Assembly (NCBI GenBank): GCA_958426775.1
Contig: CATZZP010000007.1
Location: 33,730-97,729, forward strand
Source of the DNA: an uncultured Bacillota bacterium
GTDB taxonomy: Bacteria; Bacillota; Clostridia; Lachnospirales; CAG-274
Length of the DNA stretch: 64,000 nt
Direction of reading: 5' to 3'
The position numbers were made by a program, and so were the translations under genes. Shown piece after piece: positions 7,806-16,709 of this stretch (its first letter is position 1; every line of letters starts with the position of its first letter). A model generated the notes under the pieces. It worked only from the letters and a program-made list of their open reading frames with translations, was not told where the DNA came from and did not search any database.

Positions 7806-9377
7806 ATGAACCCTGATACTTTAAAAGTATTAATTGCAATGGTAAGCTATATGTGTGTTGTAATAGGCATTGGCATATTTTTTGCAAAAAAAGCACAACA
7901 AAACAGTGAAAACTACTTCATAGGCGGCAGGTCCTTAGGACCTTGGGTTGCCGCTATGAGTGCGGAGGCTTCCGACATGAGTGGTTGGTTGCTTATGGGC
8001 TTACCGGGCTTAGCTTACTGGTGCGGTCTTGCCGATGCAACATGGACAGCTATCGGTCTTGCTCTCGGTACATATGTAAACTGGCTTATTGTAGCTAAAA
8101 GATTAAGAAAGTATTCTGCTGTTTCCGGTGATGCCATCACCATACCTGATTTCTTAAGTAACAGATATCATGAGGATAAAAAGATTATTCTTGGTATTTC
8201 AGCATTATTTATTCTTATATTCTTTACAATTTATGCATCAAGCTGTCTTGTAACCTGCGGTAAGCTTTTTGCAGGTCTTTTTGATGCTGACTATCACGCA
8301 ATGATGATTTTAGGTGCAATCTTTGTCGTATTCTATACTCTTATAGGTGGCTTCCTTGCTGAAAGTGCGTCTGACTTTATGCAGGGTATCGTAATGTTCT
8401 TTGCACTTGTAACCATTGTTGGCTTTGGTGTATATAACGCAGGTGGCTTTGACGCAGTAATTGAAAATGCAAAGGAAATCCCGGGATACTTCTCACTTAC
8501 ATCTCTTGCTAACCCTGAGGTTGACCCGGAAACCGGTGTGCAACTGGCAGTAAACGGTGTACCTTCCTTTGGCGAGCCTAAGCCTTACAGTGTGCTTAAT
8601 ATGGCATCTATGCTTGCCTGGGGTCTTGGTTACTTTGGTGTACCTCAGGTTTTACTCCGTTTTATGGCTATTAAGAAGGTCAGTGAGCTTAAAAAGTCAA
8701 GACGTATTGCCACCGTATGGGTAGTAATTTCTCTGGGTGCAGCTGTATTTATAGGTATCATAGGCAGAAGTCTTTTCCCCTCAACTCCCGAGCTTGCTAC
8801 TCAAAGCCTTAGCGAAAACGTGTTTGTTGTACTTGCAGAGGCTATGCTTCATCCTCTTTTTGCAGGCGTAGTTATGGCAGGTATTCTTGCTGCAACAATC
8901 AGCTCATCTGACTCTTACTTACTTATTGCAGCCTCAGCCTTTTCTAAGAATATTTTTGAGGGTATTATCAAAAAGGATGCTGATGATAAAACAGTTATGC
9001 ACGTTTCAAGAGCTGTGCTTTTACTTATTGCATTAATCGGTATTGTTATTGCTTGGGATCAGAACAGCGTTATTTTTAAGCTTGTTTCCTTTGCATGGGC
9101 AGGCTTTGGTGCTACCTTTGGTCCTATTATGCTATTTTCTCTTTTCTGGAAGCGTACTACAAGAGAGGGTGCAATAGCAGGTATGCTTTCGGGCGGTGCT
9201 ATGGTATTTATCTGGAAGCTCGGCATAAGCAAGTTGGGCGGTCTTTTTGCTATCTATGAGCTTTTGCCTGCTTTTATTGTTTCTGCTGTAGTAATTGTAC
9301 TTGTATCTCTTGCAACAAAAGAACCCTGTCAGCAGATTTATGATGAGTTTGAAAGGGCTAAAAATTATAAAGACTGA
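7806..9377 (+). CDS. putP: Sodium/proline symporter PutP
   Basis: This is a sodium:solute symporter family member that imports proline with Na+. I chose the ATG at 7806 because AGGAGG lies just upstream; the longer frame from 7746 would start in the promoter. The resulting 523 residues form about 13 membrane segments. The sequence has NYFIGGRSLGPWVAAMSAEASDMSGWLLMG near the N-terminus, the classic PutP sodium/substrate region, and SSSDSYLLIAASAF later, which carries conserved Na+ ligands. It is a single-gene unit ending at a bidirectional terminator. Na+ gradients made by the decarboxylase pumps in this window could drive it (inference). Confidence 0.94.
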   Translation: MNPDTLKVLIAMVSYMCVVIGIGIFFAKKAQQNSENYFIGGRSLGPWVAAMSAEASDMSGWLLMGLPGLAYWCGLADATWTAIGLALGTYVNWLIVAKRLRKYSAVSGDAITIPDFLSNRYHEDKKIILGISALFILIFFTIYASSCLVTCGKLFAGLFDADYHAMMILGAIFVVFYTLIGGFLAESASDFMQGIVMFFALVTIVGFGVYNAGGFDAVIENAKEIPGYFSLTSLANPEVDPETGVQLAVNGVPSFGEPKPYSVLNMASMLAWGLGYFGVPQVLLRFMAIKKVSELKKSRRIATVWVVISLGAAVFIGIIGRSLFPSTPELATQSLSENVFVVLAEAMLHPLFAGVVMAGILAATISSSDSYLLIAASAFSKNIFEGIIKKDADDKTVMHVSRAVLLLIALIGIVIAWDQNSVIFKLVSFAWAGFGATFGPIMLFSLFWKRTTREGAIAGMLSGGAMVFIWKLGISKLGGLFAIYELLPAFIVSAVVIVLVSLATKEPCQQIYDEFERAKNYKD

Positions 9378-9412
9378 TATTAAATTTTAGGTTGGTTTTT
9401 AAATAATTACAA

Positions 9413-9444
9413 AAAGGGTGTAAGCAAATCTGCCTACACCCTTT
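9413..9444. terminator. Bidirectional terminator between putP and alaX
   Basis: AAGGGTGTA and TACACCCTT form a nine-base-pair stem flanked by A and T runs, serving convergent putP (plus) and the alanyl-tRNA editing gene (minus). Confidence 0.7.
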
Positions 9445-9447
9445 ATA

Positions 9448-10602
9448 TTATCTGTTATTTTCAAAAAAGCTTTCAATATCCTGCCATTTACAAGCAACAG
9501 AACCCTGTGCAAAAAACGGCTTACCACCACCCCTGCCATTTAAAGCAGTATTCATATTTTTGATAAGCTCCTTTAAATCTCCGTCTTTTTGTCCTACAGC
9601 GTATTTATATCCCTCATCATCATTACCCGAAAATACAGCACAAATACATTTGTTCTGCTCTATAAGCCGTGCAGTCAGCTTTCTTACACTATCAGGAGTA
9701 AGTCCCTCCTTATTGATAAGTACAAAGTCCATATCAACGTAATTTTCAGCTATATCCTGAAGCATTTTATTTTCAATTTCAGAAAGCTTAAACTTCAAGC
9801 TTTGGTTTTCATTTAAAAGTCTGTCAACAGCCTTTGAGGTTTCCCTTACCTTAGCTGAAAGCATAGTAGATATTTTATAGTTCTCATTATTTACACTGTT
9901 TATATATGCCATGGCTCGTTTACCGCAAAGCATTTCAATTCGCACACCCTCATGGAATTTTTGGCATGATATAAGCTTAACTAAGCCTATTTCTCCCGTT
10001 CTGTTTACGTGTGTACCACAGCAAGCACAGGTGTCGCCCTTTGGAAAGCGAATAATACGCACATCTCCCGTAAGCTCTTTCTTACTACGGTAGTCAAGCT
10101 CCTTAAGCTCCTGCTCTGTAGGGTGTAACTCCTCCACATGGTAATCATTCCAGATATAAGTATTAACAAGACCTTCTATTTCGGCTAAAGCATCTGAGTT
10201 AAGTTCACCGTCTAAATCAATAGTAATCATCTCACTACCCATATGAAAGCCCACATTATTGTATCCGTATTTTGCGTTTATAAAACCGCTGACAATATGC
10301 TCGCCTGAATGTTGCTGCATAAGGTCAAAACGACGCTCCCAATCAATTTTACCCTTTACAGTATCACCTACCTGAACAGGATTGTCCGTAAAATGTATTA
10401 CCTCCTCACCTTGTTCCTGTACATCAACCACCCTGATGCAGTCATTTAATGTTCCCAAATCACAAGGCTGACCGCCTCCCTCAGGATAAAAGGCCGTCTT
10501 ATCAAGAACAACCTCGTATTTATTTTTTGCTTCCTTACAGCTTACTACATTTGCCGTAAACTCCTTTATATAAGCGTCCTTATAGAATAATCTTTCCGTC
10601 AT
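9448..10602 (-). CDS. alaX: Alanyl-tRNA editing protein AlaX (long form, with DHHA1 domain)
   Basis: This stand-alone editing enzyme hydrolyses mischarged Ser-tRNA(Ala) or Gly-tRNA(Ala). I use the ATG at 10602, seven bases after GGAGG, giving 384 residues. The zinc-binding editing motif appears as HSGEH and, further on, CACCGTH. A charged coiled-coil segment follows, and the C-terminal DHHA1 domain ends with GRGGGKPFFAQG. It corresponds to the editing and C-terminal parts of AlaRS without the aminoacylation domain. It has a near-perfect promoter that overlaps the divergent nitroreductase promoter. Confidence 0.92.
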   Translation of the reverse strand: MTERLFYKDAYIKEFTANVVSCKEAKNKYEVVLDKTAFYPEGGGQPCDLGTLNDCIRVVDVQEQGEEVIHFTDNPVQVGDTVKGKIDWERRFDLMQQHSGEHIVSGFINAKYGYNNVGFHMGSEMITIDLDGELNSDALAEIEGLVNTYIWNDYHVEELHPTEQELKELDYRSKKELTGDVRIIRFPKGDTCACCGTHVNRTGEIGLVKLISCQKFHEGVRIEMLCGKRAMAYINSVNNENYKISTMLSAKVRETSKAVDRLLNENQSLKFKLSEIENKMLQDIAENYVDMDFVLINKEGLTPDSVRKLTARLIEQNKCICAVFSGNDDEGYKYAVGQKDGDLKELIKNMNTALNGRGGGKPFFAQGSVACKWQDIESFFENNR

Positions 10603-10632
10603 AATTAAACCTCCGTAAAACAATCTACATTG

Positions 10633-10683
10633 ATTATACACTTTTAATATAGGCTTGTCAAAATATAAATATAAGGTTATACT
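10633..10683. promoter_or_regulatory. Divergent promoters of alaX and the nitroreductase sharing one -35 region
   Basis: For the minus strand TTGACA (10656-10661) and TATAAT (10633-10638) are 17 bases apart, both perfect consensus. For the plus strand TTGTCA (10655-10660) and TATACT (10678-10683) are also 17 bases apart. The two -35 hexamers overlap by five bases. Confidence 0.75.
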
Positions 10684-10706
10684 ATATGTAATAAGGAGGT
10701 TTTTTT

Positions 10707-11381
10707 ATGACAATTTTACAAGCTATAGAAAACAGAAATTCAGTACGAAGCTATCTTGATACAGAAATTGAAAAGGAAAAGCTTGCTAAGCTTCAGTCAG
10801 AGGTTGATGTATGCAACAACAAGGGTAATTTAAGTATCAGGCTTATTACAAACGAACCTAAAGCCTTTGAAAATCTTATGGCTCATTACGGAAAATTTAA
10901 AAATGTTAAAAATTATATTGTCTTAATCGGAAAAAAATCTGCAAATTTGGATGAAAGAGCAGGCTACTACGGAGAGCATCTTGTTTTACAAGCTCAAATG
11001 TTGGGCTTAAACACCTGTTGGGTAGCTCTCACTTTTAGTAAGGGTGCTGTTAAACAAATGTGTAATATAGGTAATGATGAAAAGCTTGTTTGCATTATTG
11101 CCTTAGGATATGGCGAAAACCAAGGCGTAAAGCACAAATCAAAGCCTATTGAAAAGATTTGTAATTATTCCGATGATATGCCTCAATGGTTTATAAAGGG
11201 CATTAATTATGCCATGCTTGCACCTACGGCTGTTAATCAGCAAAAGTTTTTCTTTACCCTTAAAGATAATACCGTCAGTGTAAAGGCTACAGGTGGTTTT
11301 TACTCAAAGGTTGACTTAGGTATTGTTAAATATCATTTTGAAATAGGTGCAGACACTGACAATTTCAGTTGGGAAAATTAA
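10707..11381 (+). CDS. Nitroreductase family protein (putative TM nitroreductase type)
   Basis: This is an FMN-dependent nitroreductase-like oxidoreductase of 224 residues, close in layout to the TM1586-type subfamily. The N-terminus AIENRNSVRSYLD is the family's flavin-binding RxSxR-like segment. GYYGEHLVLQAQMLGLNTCWVAL and LGYGE in the middle, and LAPTAVNQQKF near residue 175, are also family features. AAGGAGG precedes the ATG. It is a single gene between the shared divergent promoter and a strong terminator. The substrate cannot be read from the sequence. Confidence 0.87.
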   Translation: MTILQAIENRNSVRSYLDTEIEKEKLAKLQSEVDVCNNKGNLSIRLITNEPKAFENLMAHYGKFKNVKNYIVLIGKKSANLDERAGYYGEHLVLQAQMLGLNTCWVALTFSKGAVKQMCNIGNDEKLVCIIALGYGENQGVKHKSKPIEKICNYSDDMPQWFIKGINYAMLAPTAVNQQKFFFTLKDNTVSVKATGGFYSKVDLGIVKYHFEIGADTDNFSWEN

Positions 11382-11434
11382 AATTAAGTGTGTGAAAAAA
11401 CTCTGTAAATATTATTATTTAATAACAGACTGTC

Positions 11435-11466
11435 AAAAAAGTCCGGTTTATCCGGGCTTTTTTACG
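11435..11466 (+). terminator. Terminator of the nitroreductase gene
   Basis: AAAAAAGTCCGG and CCGGGCTTTTTT form a GC-rich stem with a short loop, followed by T residues. Confidence 0.8.
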
Positions 11467-11857
11467 TTTTACGGTATAAATATATTGGAGTAAGGTTATG
11501 GTAAATTAAGCATTATGCATGCTGACAGAAATGAAAAGCAATATCAAAAAATAATAACAAGGGTAAAACAAACACCTTCTATGAGGGTGTACTTGACATA
11601 TCTGATTTTTGATACTATAAATTAAGGGCGGTTAAGCATAAAACTGCTCAACTGCTACTGCAATTATTTAGTAATTATCATAAAAAGCTAATTTACATAA
11701 AAAATTCACAATCGCTCTTTTTCCCTCCTGAATAAATGCGTTTTAAAACAGCACGAAATTATGATATTTCAAAGTGCATTTTTCTGCTAATTGTAACATT
11801 TCTGTAAGGATTGCCCTTTATTATAAAACTATAAGTAAGAAAGGACGGTATTTTAGT
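11464..11857 (+). other. Intergenic region with a long 5' untranslated leader of the ABC transporter
   Basis: No gene was found in this stretch. It holds a strong promoter near 11600 and then about 230 untranslated bases before the ABC ATPase start. In-frame stops interrupt every possible coding frame. A short frame at about 11740-11808 lacks a ribosome binding site. The base composition is AT-rich. Confidence 0.6.
11593..11621 (+). promoter_or_regulatory. Predicted promoter of the ABC transporter operon
   Basis: TTGACA (11593-11598) and TATAAA (11616-11621) are separated by exactly 17 bases. Transcription would start near 11628 and leave a long leader. Confidence 0.6.
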
Positions 11858-12523
11858 ATGAGTATTTTACAAACAACTGATTTAAAAAAATATTATGGCA
11901 CAGCACCAAATATCACAAAGGCATTAGACGGTGTAACACTTTCTGTTGAGCAAGGAGAATTTGTTGCAATTGTCGGAACTTCCGGGAGCGGTAAATCAAC
12001 ATTGCTTAACATGATGGGCGGTCTTGATATTCCTACTTCCGGAAATATCGTAATCAAAGAGAAAAATCTTTCGGAACTAAACGATGAACAACTTACGATT
12101 TTTCGCAGGCGGAATATAGGCTTTGTCTTTCAAAATTATAACCTTGTTCCTATTCTCAATGTTTACGACAACATTGTTTTGCCTGTGGAACTGGACGGCG
12201 ACACTGTAGACAAAAAATTTACGGACAAAATAATAAGTATGCTTGCACTTAGTGATAAGCTCCAAAGTATGCCTAATACCCTTTCATGCGGACAGCAACA
12301 ACGCGTGGCGATTGCCCGTGCTATTGTTTCAAAACCCGCTATTATTTTAGCTGATGAACCAACGGGAAACCTTGACAGCAAAACAAGTGCAGATGTAATA
12401 GGACTTTTGAAGCACACTAATAAAATGTTTAATCAAACAATTGTGATGATAACGCACAATAACGCATTTGCACAACTTACTGACCGTATTATTCGTATTG
12501 AGGACGGAAAAATTTATGAATAA
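11858..12523 (+). CDS. ABC transporter ATP-binding protein (MacB/BceA/LolD type) with altered signature
   Basis: This is the ATPase of an FtsX-type exporter of the kind often used for antimicrobial peptide resistance. I start it at ATG 11858, behind AAAGGA, giving 221 residues. Walker A is GTSGSGKST near residue 42 and Walker B runs into LADEPTGN. The signature motif reads LSCGQQQR instead of LSGGQQQR: the codon at about 12290 is TGC, so a highly conserved Gly is replaced by Cys. The partner permease is frameshifted, so the pair may be decaying. Gly is often encoded by GGA here, unlike many neighbours, which may point to transfer. Confidence 0.88.
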   Translation: MSILQTTDLKKYYGTAPNITKALDGVTLSVEQGEFVAIVGTSGSGKSTLLNMMGGLDIPTSGNIVIKEKNLSELNDEQLTIFRRRNIGFVFQNYNLVPILNVYDNIVLPVELDGDTVDKKFTDKIISMLALSDKLQSMPNTLSCGQQQRVAIARAIVSKPAIILADEPTGNLDSKTSADVIGLLKHTNKMFNQTIVMITHNNAFAQLTDRIIRIEDGKIYE

Positions 12524-15047
12524 GGGAGGAAAAACTTTGATTGATATTCTTTTTGGAAACAATAATAAAACTATTATTAACCGCCTTGCCAAAAGTAGTT
12601 TTATTGCCAATAAACGAAGAAATTTGTTTTCCATAATTGCCCTTACCTTAACTGCGTTTATGATTACGTCTGTATTCAGTATTGGATTTAGTTATTTTGA
12701 AACTTACAAAATACAACAAATTCGTACTATGGGGACAACAGCAGACGTGGCAATTACAAATCCCACTGAAGAACAGATAAAAAAACTTGAAAGCTTGAGC
12801 TTTGTTTCTGATGTCGGTATTTCACAACGACTTGGAAGCGTTGATACAAGTAATATGAATGATGCCTTGTTAGGAATTGTGTGGTTGGACGACAAAGAAT
12901 GGCAATTACACCGACTTCCAACTATTTCAGATGTTCAAGGCACCTACCCTGTTGCTCAAAATGAAATTATGTTGCCTACATGGGTGCTTGAACAAATGGG
13001 CATAACCTCTCCACAAATCGGAATGTCTGTGGAATTATCCTATCAATTAGAACCGGAGCAACAACATATAAAAGAAAAATTCCTCTTATCAGGATATTAT
13101 ACAGATTATATGTCAACACGAACAAACAATCGTGGTTATGTTTATGTGTCAACAACTTTTCGAGAAGCTACTAAGCTACCTTTTAAAAACGGTGGTAGTG
13201 CTATGCTTACTTTTTCAAGCGATAATATAAAACAAAACTGCAATAGATTAGAAAACTCTCTCAATTTAACCGATAAACAATCTTTGGAAATTGTCCCTAC
13301 AAATGAAGCGAATAGTTCTATGCTGATTTTCGGATTAGCTTTTATTATTTTTCTTATTTCATTTAGTGGGTACTTGCTGATATATAATGTTTTTTTATTT
13401 CAGTTTCAAGAGATACTCGTTTTTTCGGTCAACTCAAAACAATAGGAGCAACAAAAAGGCAAATCAAACAAATTATTCATAAACAGGTATTGCGAACTTC
13501 TGGTATTGGTATTCCGATAGGTCTTATGTTAGGTGGACTTTTTTCTTTACGGATTGTTCCATACGCACTGAATATGATGTATTCCGATAATACATACATA
13601 GGAATAAAAATATCTTTTTCTCCTCTTGTTTTTATATGTGCAGCTGTATTTACATTTTTGACCGCTTTTATAGGAAGTATAAAACCTGCTAAAACAGCAA
13701 GTTCAGTTTCTCCTATAAATGCTCTGCGATACACAGGAATGCAAAAAATCGAAAAGAAAATCAAACACAAAAAAAGTGGTATTAAACTATATCAAATGGC
13801 TTGGGAAAATGTTTTTAGGAAAAAGAAAAGTGCTTTGCTTGTTTTTACTTCTCTATGCTTGGGTTTATTCTTGTTCATTATAAGCACAGGACTTTTATCC
13901 GGTCTGAGTCCTCAAAATTTTGTTAATCAATGGGGCGAAGCAGACTTTGTTTTAACATATCAAATGGGCGTTGACGGCAAGCCAATTACAGAAGAAATGT
14001 TATCAGAAATTCGGCAAATTGAGAATATAGATGATTTAAGATTAACTTATTCTCCCGAGTCTGTAACAACAAATGTTGAGTATGATGATGCTGTATTCGG
14101 TAACTATATAAAATCTCTTAAAGGTAAGTCAGGAATTGATTTTTCTACCCCTGAAAAAATCAATTCCTATACACAAAATTTTTACAGTGTAATTTATGGA
14201 ATAGATGCTAAATATGTGCAAGAACTAAATCAAACAGCAGAATCCCCCATTGATATAGAAAACTTTGAAAACGGCGAAATTCTATTGCTTACACAAGCCT
14301 TGGACGACAACGGAAAAAGTCTGTTTGAGCCGGGACAAAAAATAACAATAGAAGCACAAAACGGACAGCAAACATTCTCTATTGGGGAGAGCTTTTTGGA
14401 AGATAATTTTCAAAGTGGACGAGGGCATATGCGAGGTACGGCACCGGACATTTTTATTAGTCAAAATACAATCAAGGAGCTTTTCCCTAACTACAAGATA
14501 TTTCGTGTTGCTTTTAATACAAACGGGAAGAATGATTTTGAAATATTAAAGCAATTAAAAGCAATTACAGCAGCACACCCGGAAATTCAAATTATTTCCC
14601 GCTATGAAAAAAAAATAGAAATGAATGACTACATTGTTACCACAAGAATTTTGGGAATAGGTTTATCTCTTGTTCTTTTACTAATCGGAGTAATAAATTT
14701 TATTAACACAATGGTTGTAAGCGTGAATACCAGACGACACGAATTAGCCATTCTTGAAAGTATCGGAATGACAAAACAACAGGTTAAAAAAGTTTTGATA
14801 TATGAGGGGTGCTATTATTGGGGCATATCATTTGCCTTGGTTATTAGTTTTGGAACAGTAATTTATGCAATGTTGTATTTTATATTTAAGCAAGCGGTTT
14901 CTTATGCTGTGTTTACCTATCCGCTATTTCCTTTAGTTTTAGTAGCTGCAATTGTTTTATTTATTTATTTGTCTGTATGTTCCTGTCAGTACCTATAAGG
15001 CAGAAACTAAAAACAGTATTGTTGAACGGTTACGGATAACGGAATAA
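12516..15047 (+). pseudogene. FtsX-type ABC transporter permease, broken by two frameshifts
   Basis: This would be an exporter permease of about 840 residues with two FtsX regions and a large extracytoplasmic loop. The first frame runs from 12516 (or from TTG 12537, which has a better GGGAGG site) to a stop at 13445. The continuing homology (RDTRFFGQLKTIGATKRQ) is in the next frame, so a base is missing near the T run at 13390-13397. That frame ends at 14998, while the expected C-terminus (TYKAETKNSIVERLRITE) lies in a third frame and ends at 15047, so a second shift is near 14955-14985. Two shifts make a functional protein unlikely; sequencing error in the T run could explain only the first. 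Confidence 0.75.
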
Positions 15048-15402
15048 AATTCATCTGTTGAACGACGGCAAAAGAAAAAAATCGTTGCAAAGCAGAAATA
15101 TTCTCACACACCTATTCCATTTCGGCGGCTTTGATTATCAGAGTCGCTGTTTTTTATCTATCTAAATCCCAACGAAAACCCTATACCATATAAAGTTGTG
15201 GCGGCTTTATTGGTAGCCGCTATGTATTTATCATCTTACGGATAAAATCTGCATTTCCCATATTATCAAAAAAAATATTATTTGCAACGAGGTATTTCGG
15301 CTATGAATATGAACAATCACATCATATGTTATATATTTTTATCATTAACAAAATTATTTTAAAAACATAATATAAAGCAAATAAAAAATTGGAGGTGTTT
15401 TT
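15048..15402. other. Non-coding region between the broken permease and cotJA
   Basis: No gene is supported. It contains a hairpin GCGGCT/AGCCGC around 15204-15225 without a T run, and AT-rich sequence before cotJA. The promoter of cotJ is expected here, but I could not fix a convincing sigma-E type match. Confidence 0.5.
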
Positions 15403-15558
15403 ATGGAAAAATACTGTATACCTTATGAATCGGTTATTAAGCCCGATACCCTTGCCTTTGCTTATGTATCCATACAACAGCCCTGCCCTACCTATGAGCC
15501 TATGGAAGGTACTTTAAAGGGTACTATTTTCCCCGGACTTTACAGCTATTATAAATGA
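15403..15558 (+). CDS. cotJA: Spore coat associated protein CotJA
   Basis: This small protein of 51 residues reads MEKYCIPYESVIKPDTLAF at its start and has AYVSIQQPCPTYEP, followed by a region ending PGLYSYYK. This proline- and tyrosine-rich layout is that of CotJA, which helps place CotJC in the inner spore coat. The ATG follows GGAGGTG. It is the first gene of a compact cotJA-cotJB-cotJC operon, with nine bases to the next start. It is shorter than some homologues, but the order and spacing make the call secure. Confidence 0.85.
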   Translation: MEKYCIPYESVIKPDTLAFAYVSIQQPCPTYEPMEGTLKGTIFPGLYSYYK

Positions 15559-15567
15559 GGTGATTAT

Positions 15568-15840
15568 ATGAATAGAGAATGTATTTTAAGACAACTTACT
15601 GTTTTGGATTTTGCTGCTGTTGACCTACAGCTTTATCTTGATACACACCCTGATGACGAGGCGGCGTTAGAGCAATATAACAATACTGTTATGCAGGCAG
15701 ATGCCTTACGTGCCGAATATGAGGAAAAATACGGTCCCTTGTTTTCATTCCGTTCCCTTGGTGGTAAAACTTATCGTTGGATCGATAATCCATGGCCTTG
15801 GGAAAACAAATTTAATTTTTCTTTGTCTAAGGAGGACTGA
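15568..15840 (+). CDS. cotJB: Spore coat protein CotJB
   Basis: This 90-residue soluble protein shows the CotJB layout: an N-terminal helix with DFAAVDLQLYLDTHPDDEAAL, a middle helix, and the C-terminal WIDNPWPWE motif that marks the family. It is expected in the mother cell and then the spore coat. The ATG follows GAGGTG, nine bases after cotJA. The cotJC start is two bases after its stop. It is expected to be sporulation-specific; I infer this from the operon, not from a visible promoter. Confidence 0.9.
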   Translation: MNRECILRQLTVLDFAAVDLQLYLDTHPDDEAALEQYNNTVMQADALRAEYEEKYGPLFSFRSLGGKTYRWIDNPWPWENKFNFSLSKED

Positions 15841-15842
15841 AT

Positions 15843-16490
15843 ATGTTTGTATATGAAAAAAAGCTCGAATTTCCCGTTAAAATTAAGCAAACTAACCCGG
15901 GACTTGCTAAGTTGATAATCACTCAGTACGGCGGTCCCGACGGCGAGCTTGGTGCATCACTGAGGTATTTCAGCCAGCGTTTTAGTATGATAACGCCACA
16001 GGCTAAAGCAATTTTAAACGATATTGCAACCGAAGAACTTGCTCACCTTGAAATGATAGGTGCAATGTGCCTGCAATTAAGTGAGGATGCTGACATTGAC
16101 CAAATTAAAAAGCAAGGCTTTGACACCTATTACGTTGACCATGGTACAGGCATTTATCCAAGCAGTGCCGCAGGTATTCCATTTACCGCAAGCTATCTTC
16201 AGTCAAAGGGTGACCCTATAACCGACCTGTATGAAAATATGGCAGCAGAGCAAAAAGCTCGCAGTACCTATGAATATCTTATGCAGATGACTGACAACCC
16301 TGATGTAATTGAACCTCTTCGTTTTTTACGTGAAAGAGAGGTTGTGCATTTCCAACGCTTTGGCGAAGCTCTTCGCATTGTAAAGGACTATTTAAACTCA
16401 AAAAATCAGTTTATAATTAATAAACCTGATTGTATGAAAAAAACTATGCCAAAAGCAAGCTGTCCTTGCAAAAAGTCAGATTTAAGCTAA
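15843..16490 (+). CDS. cotJC: Spore coat protein CotJC, manganese-catalase family
   Basis: CotJC is a spore coat component of the dimanganese (non-heme) catalase family. The 215 residues contain the four-helix ligand pattern: an early Glu/Asp region in LIITQYGGPDGELGASLRYF, ATEELAHLEMIG (E-x-x-H), later YENMAAEQKARSTYEYL and REREVVHFQRFGEAL (E-x-x-H). A cysteine- and lysine-rich tail (CPCKKSD) ends the protein. The AAGGAGG for it lies inside cotJB. It may add peroxide protection to the spore coat. Confidence 0.92.
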   Translation: MFVYEKKLEFPVKIKQTNPGLAKLIITQYGGPDGELGASLRYFSQRFSMITPQAKAILNDIATEELAHLEMIGAMCLQLSEDADIDQIKKQGFDTYYVDHGTGIYPSSAAGIPFTASYLQSKGDPITDLYENMAAEQKARSTYEYLMQMTDNPDVIEPLRFLREREVVHFQRFGEALRIVKDYLNSKNQFIINKPDCMKKTMPKASCPCKKSDLS

Positions 16491-16539
16491 ACTATGCTAT
16501 AAATCTACTATTGTTTATCTACACCTAAAAAGGTTCTGT

Positions 16540-16579
16540 AATATTTGGTGTGGTTGAAAATCACACCAAATATTTTTTT
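16540..16579 (+). terminator. Terminator of the cotJ operon
   Basis: AATATTTGGTGTG and CACACCAAATATT form a 13-base-pair stem followed by a T run. Confidence 0.8.
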
Positions 16580-16607
16580 ATAATACAGAAGTAAATTTTT
16601 TTGATTT

Positions 16608-16645
16608 AAAAAAGCGGCATAGATTTAAAAAAATCCATACCGCCA
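16608..16645 (-). terminator. Terminator of the decarboxylase operon
   Basis: On the minus strand GGCGGTATGGAT pairs with ATCTATGCCGC around a T-rich loop and is followed by six T residues, about 65 bases after the oadA stop. Confidence 0.7.
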
Positions 16646-16709
16646 AAGCTTAAATTATTATTGACCGCAGGCTAACAAAGAACCTTTTTACAGCCTCTTT
16701 AAAATTATA

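Noticed and set aside
13385..13450. Programmed ribosomal frameshift at the T run in the permease
   Set aside because: A second, unrelated frame change is needed near 14970 and the partner ATPase also has an odd signature. Mutation or sequencing error fits better.
15240..15402. Sigma-E promoter for cotJABC
   Set aside because: Several CATA-containing sequences are possible in this AT-rich stretch, but no pair with a good -35 stands out.
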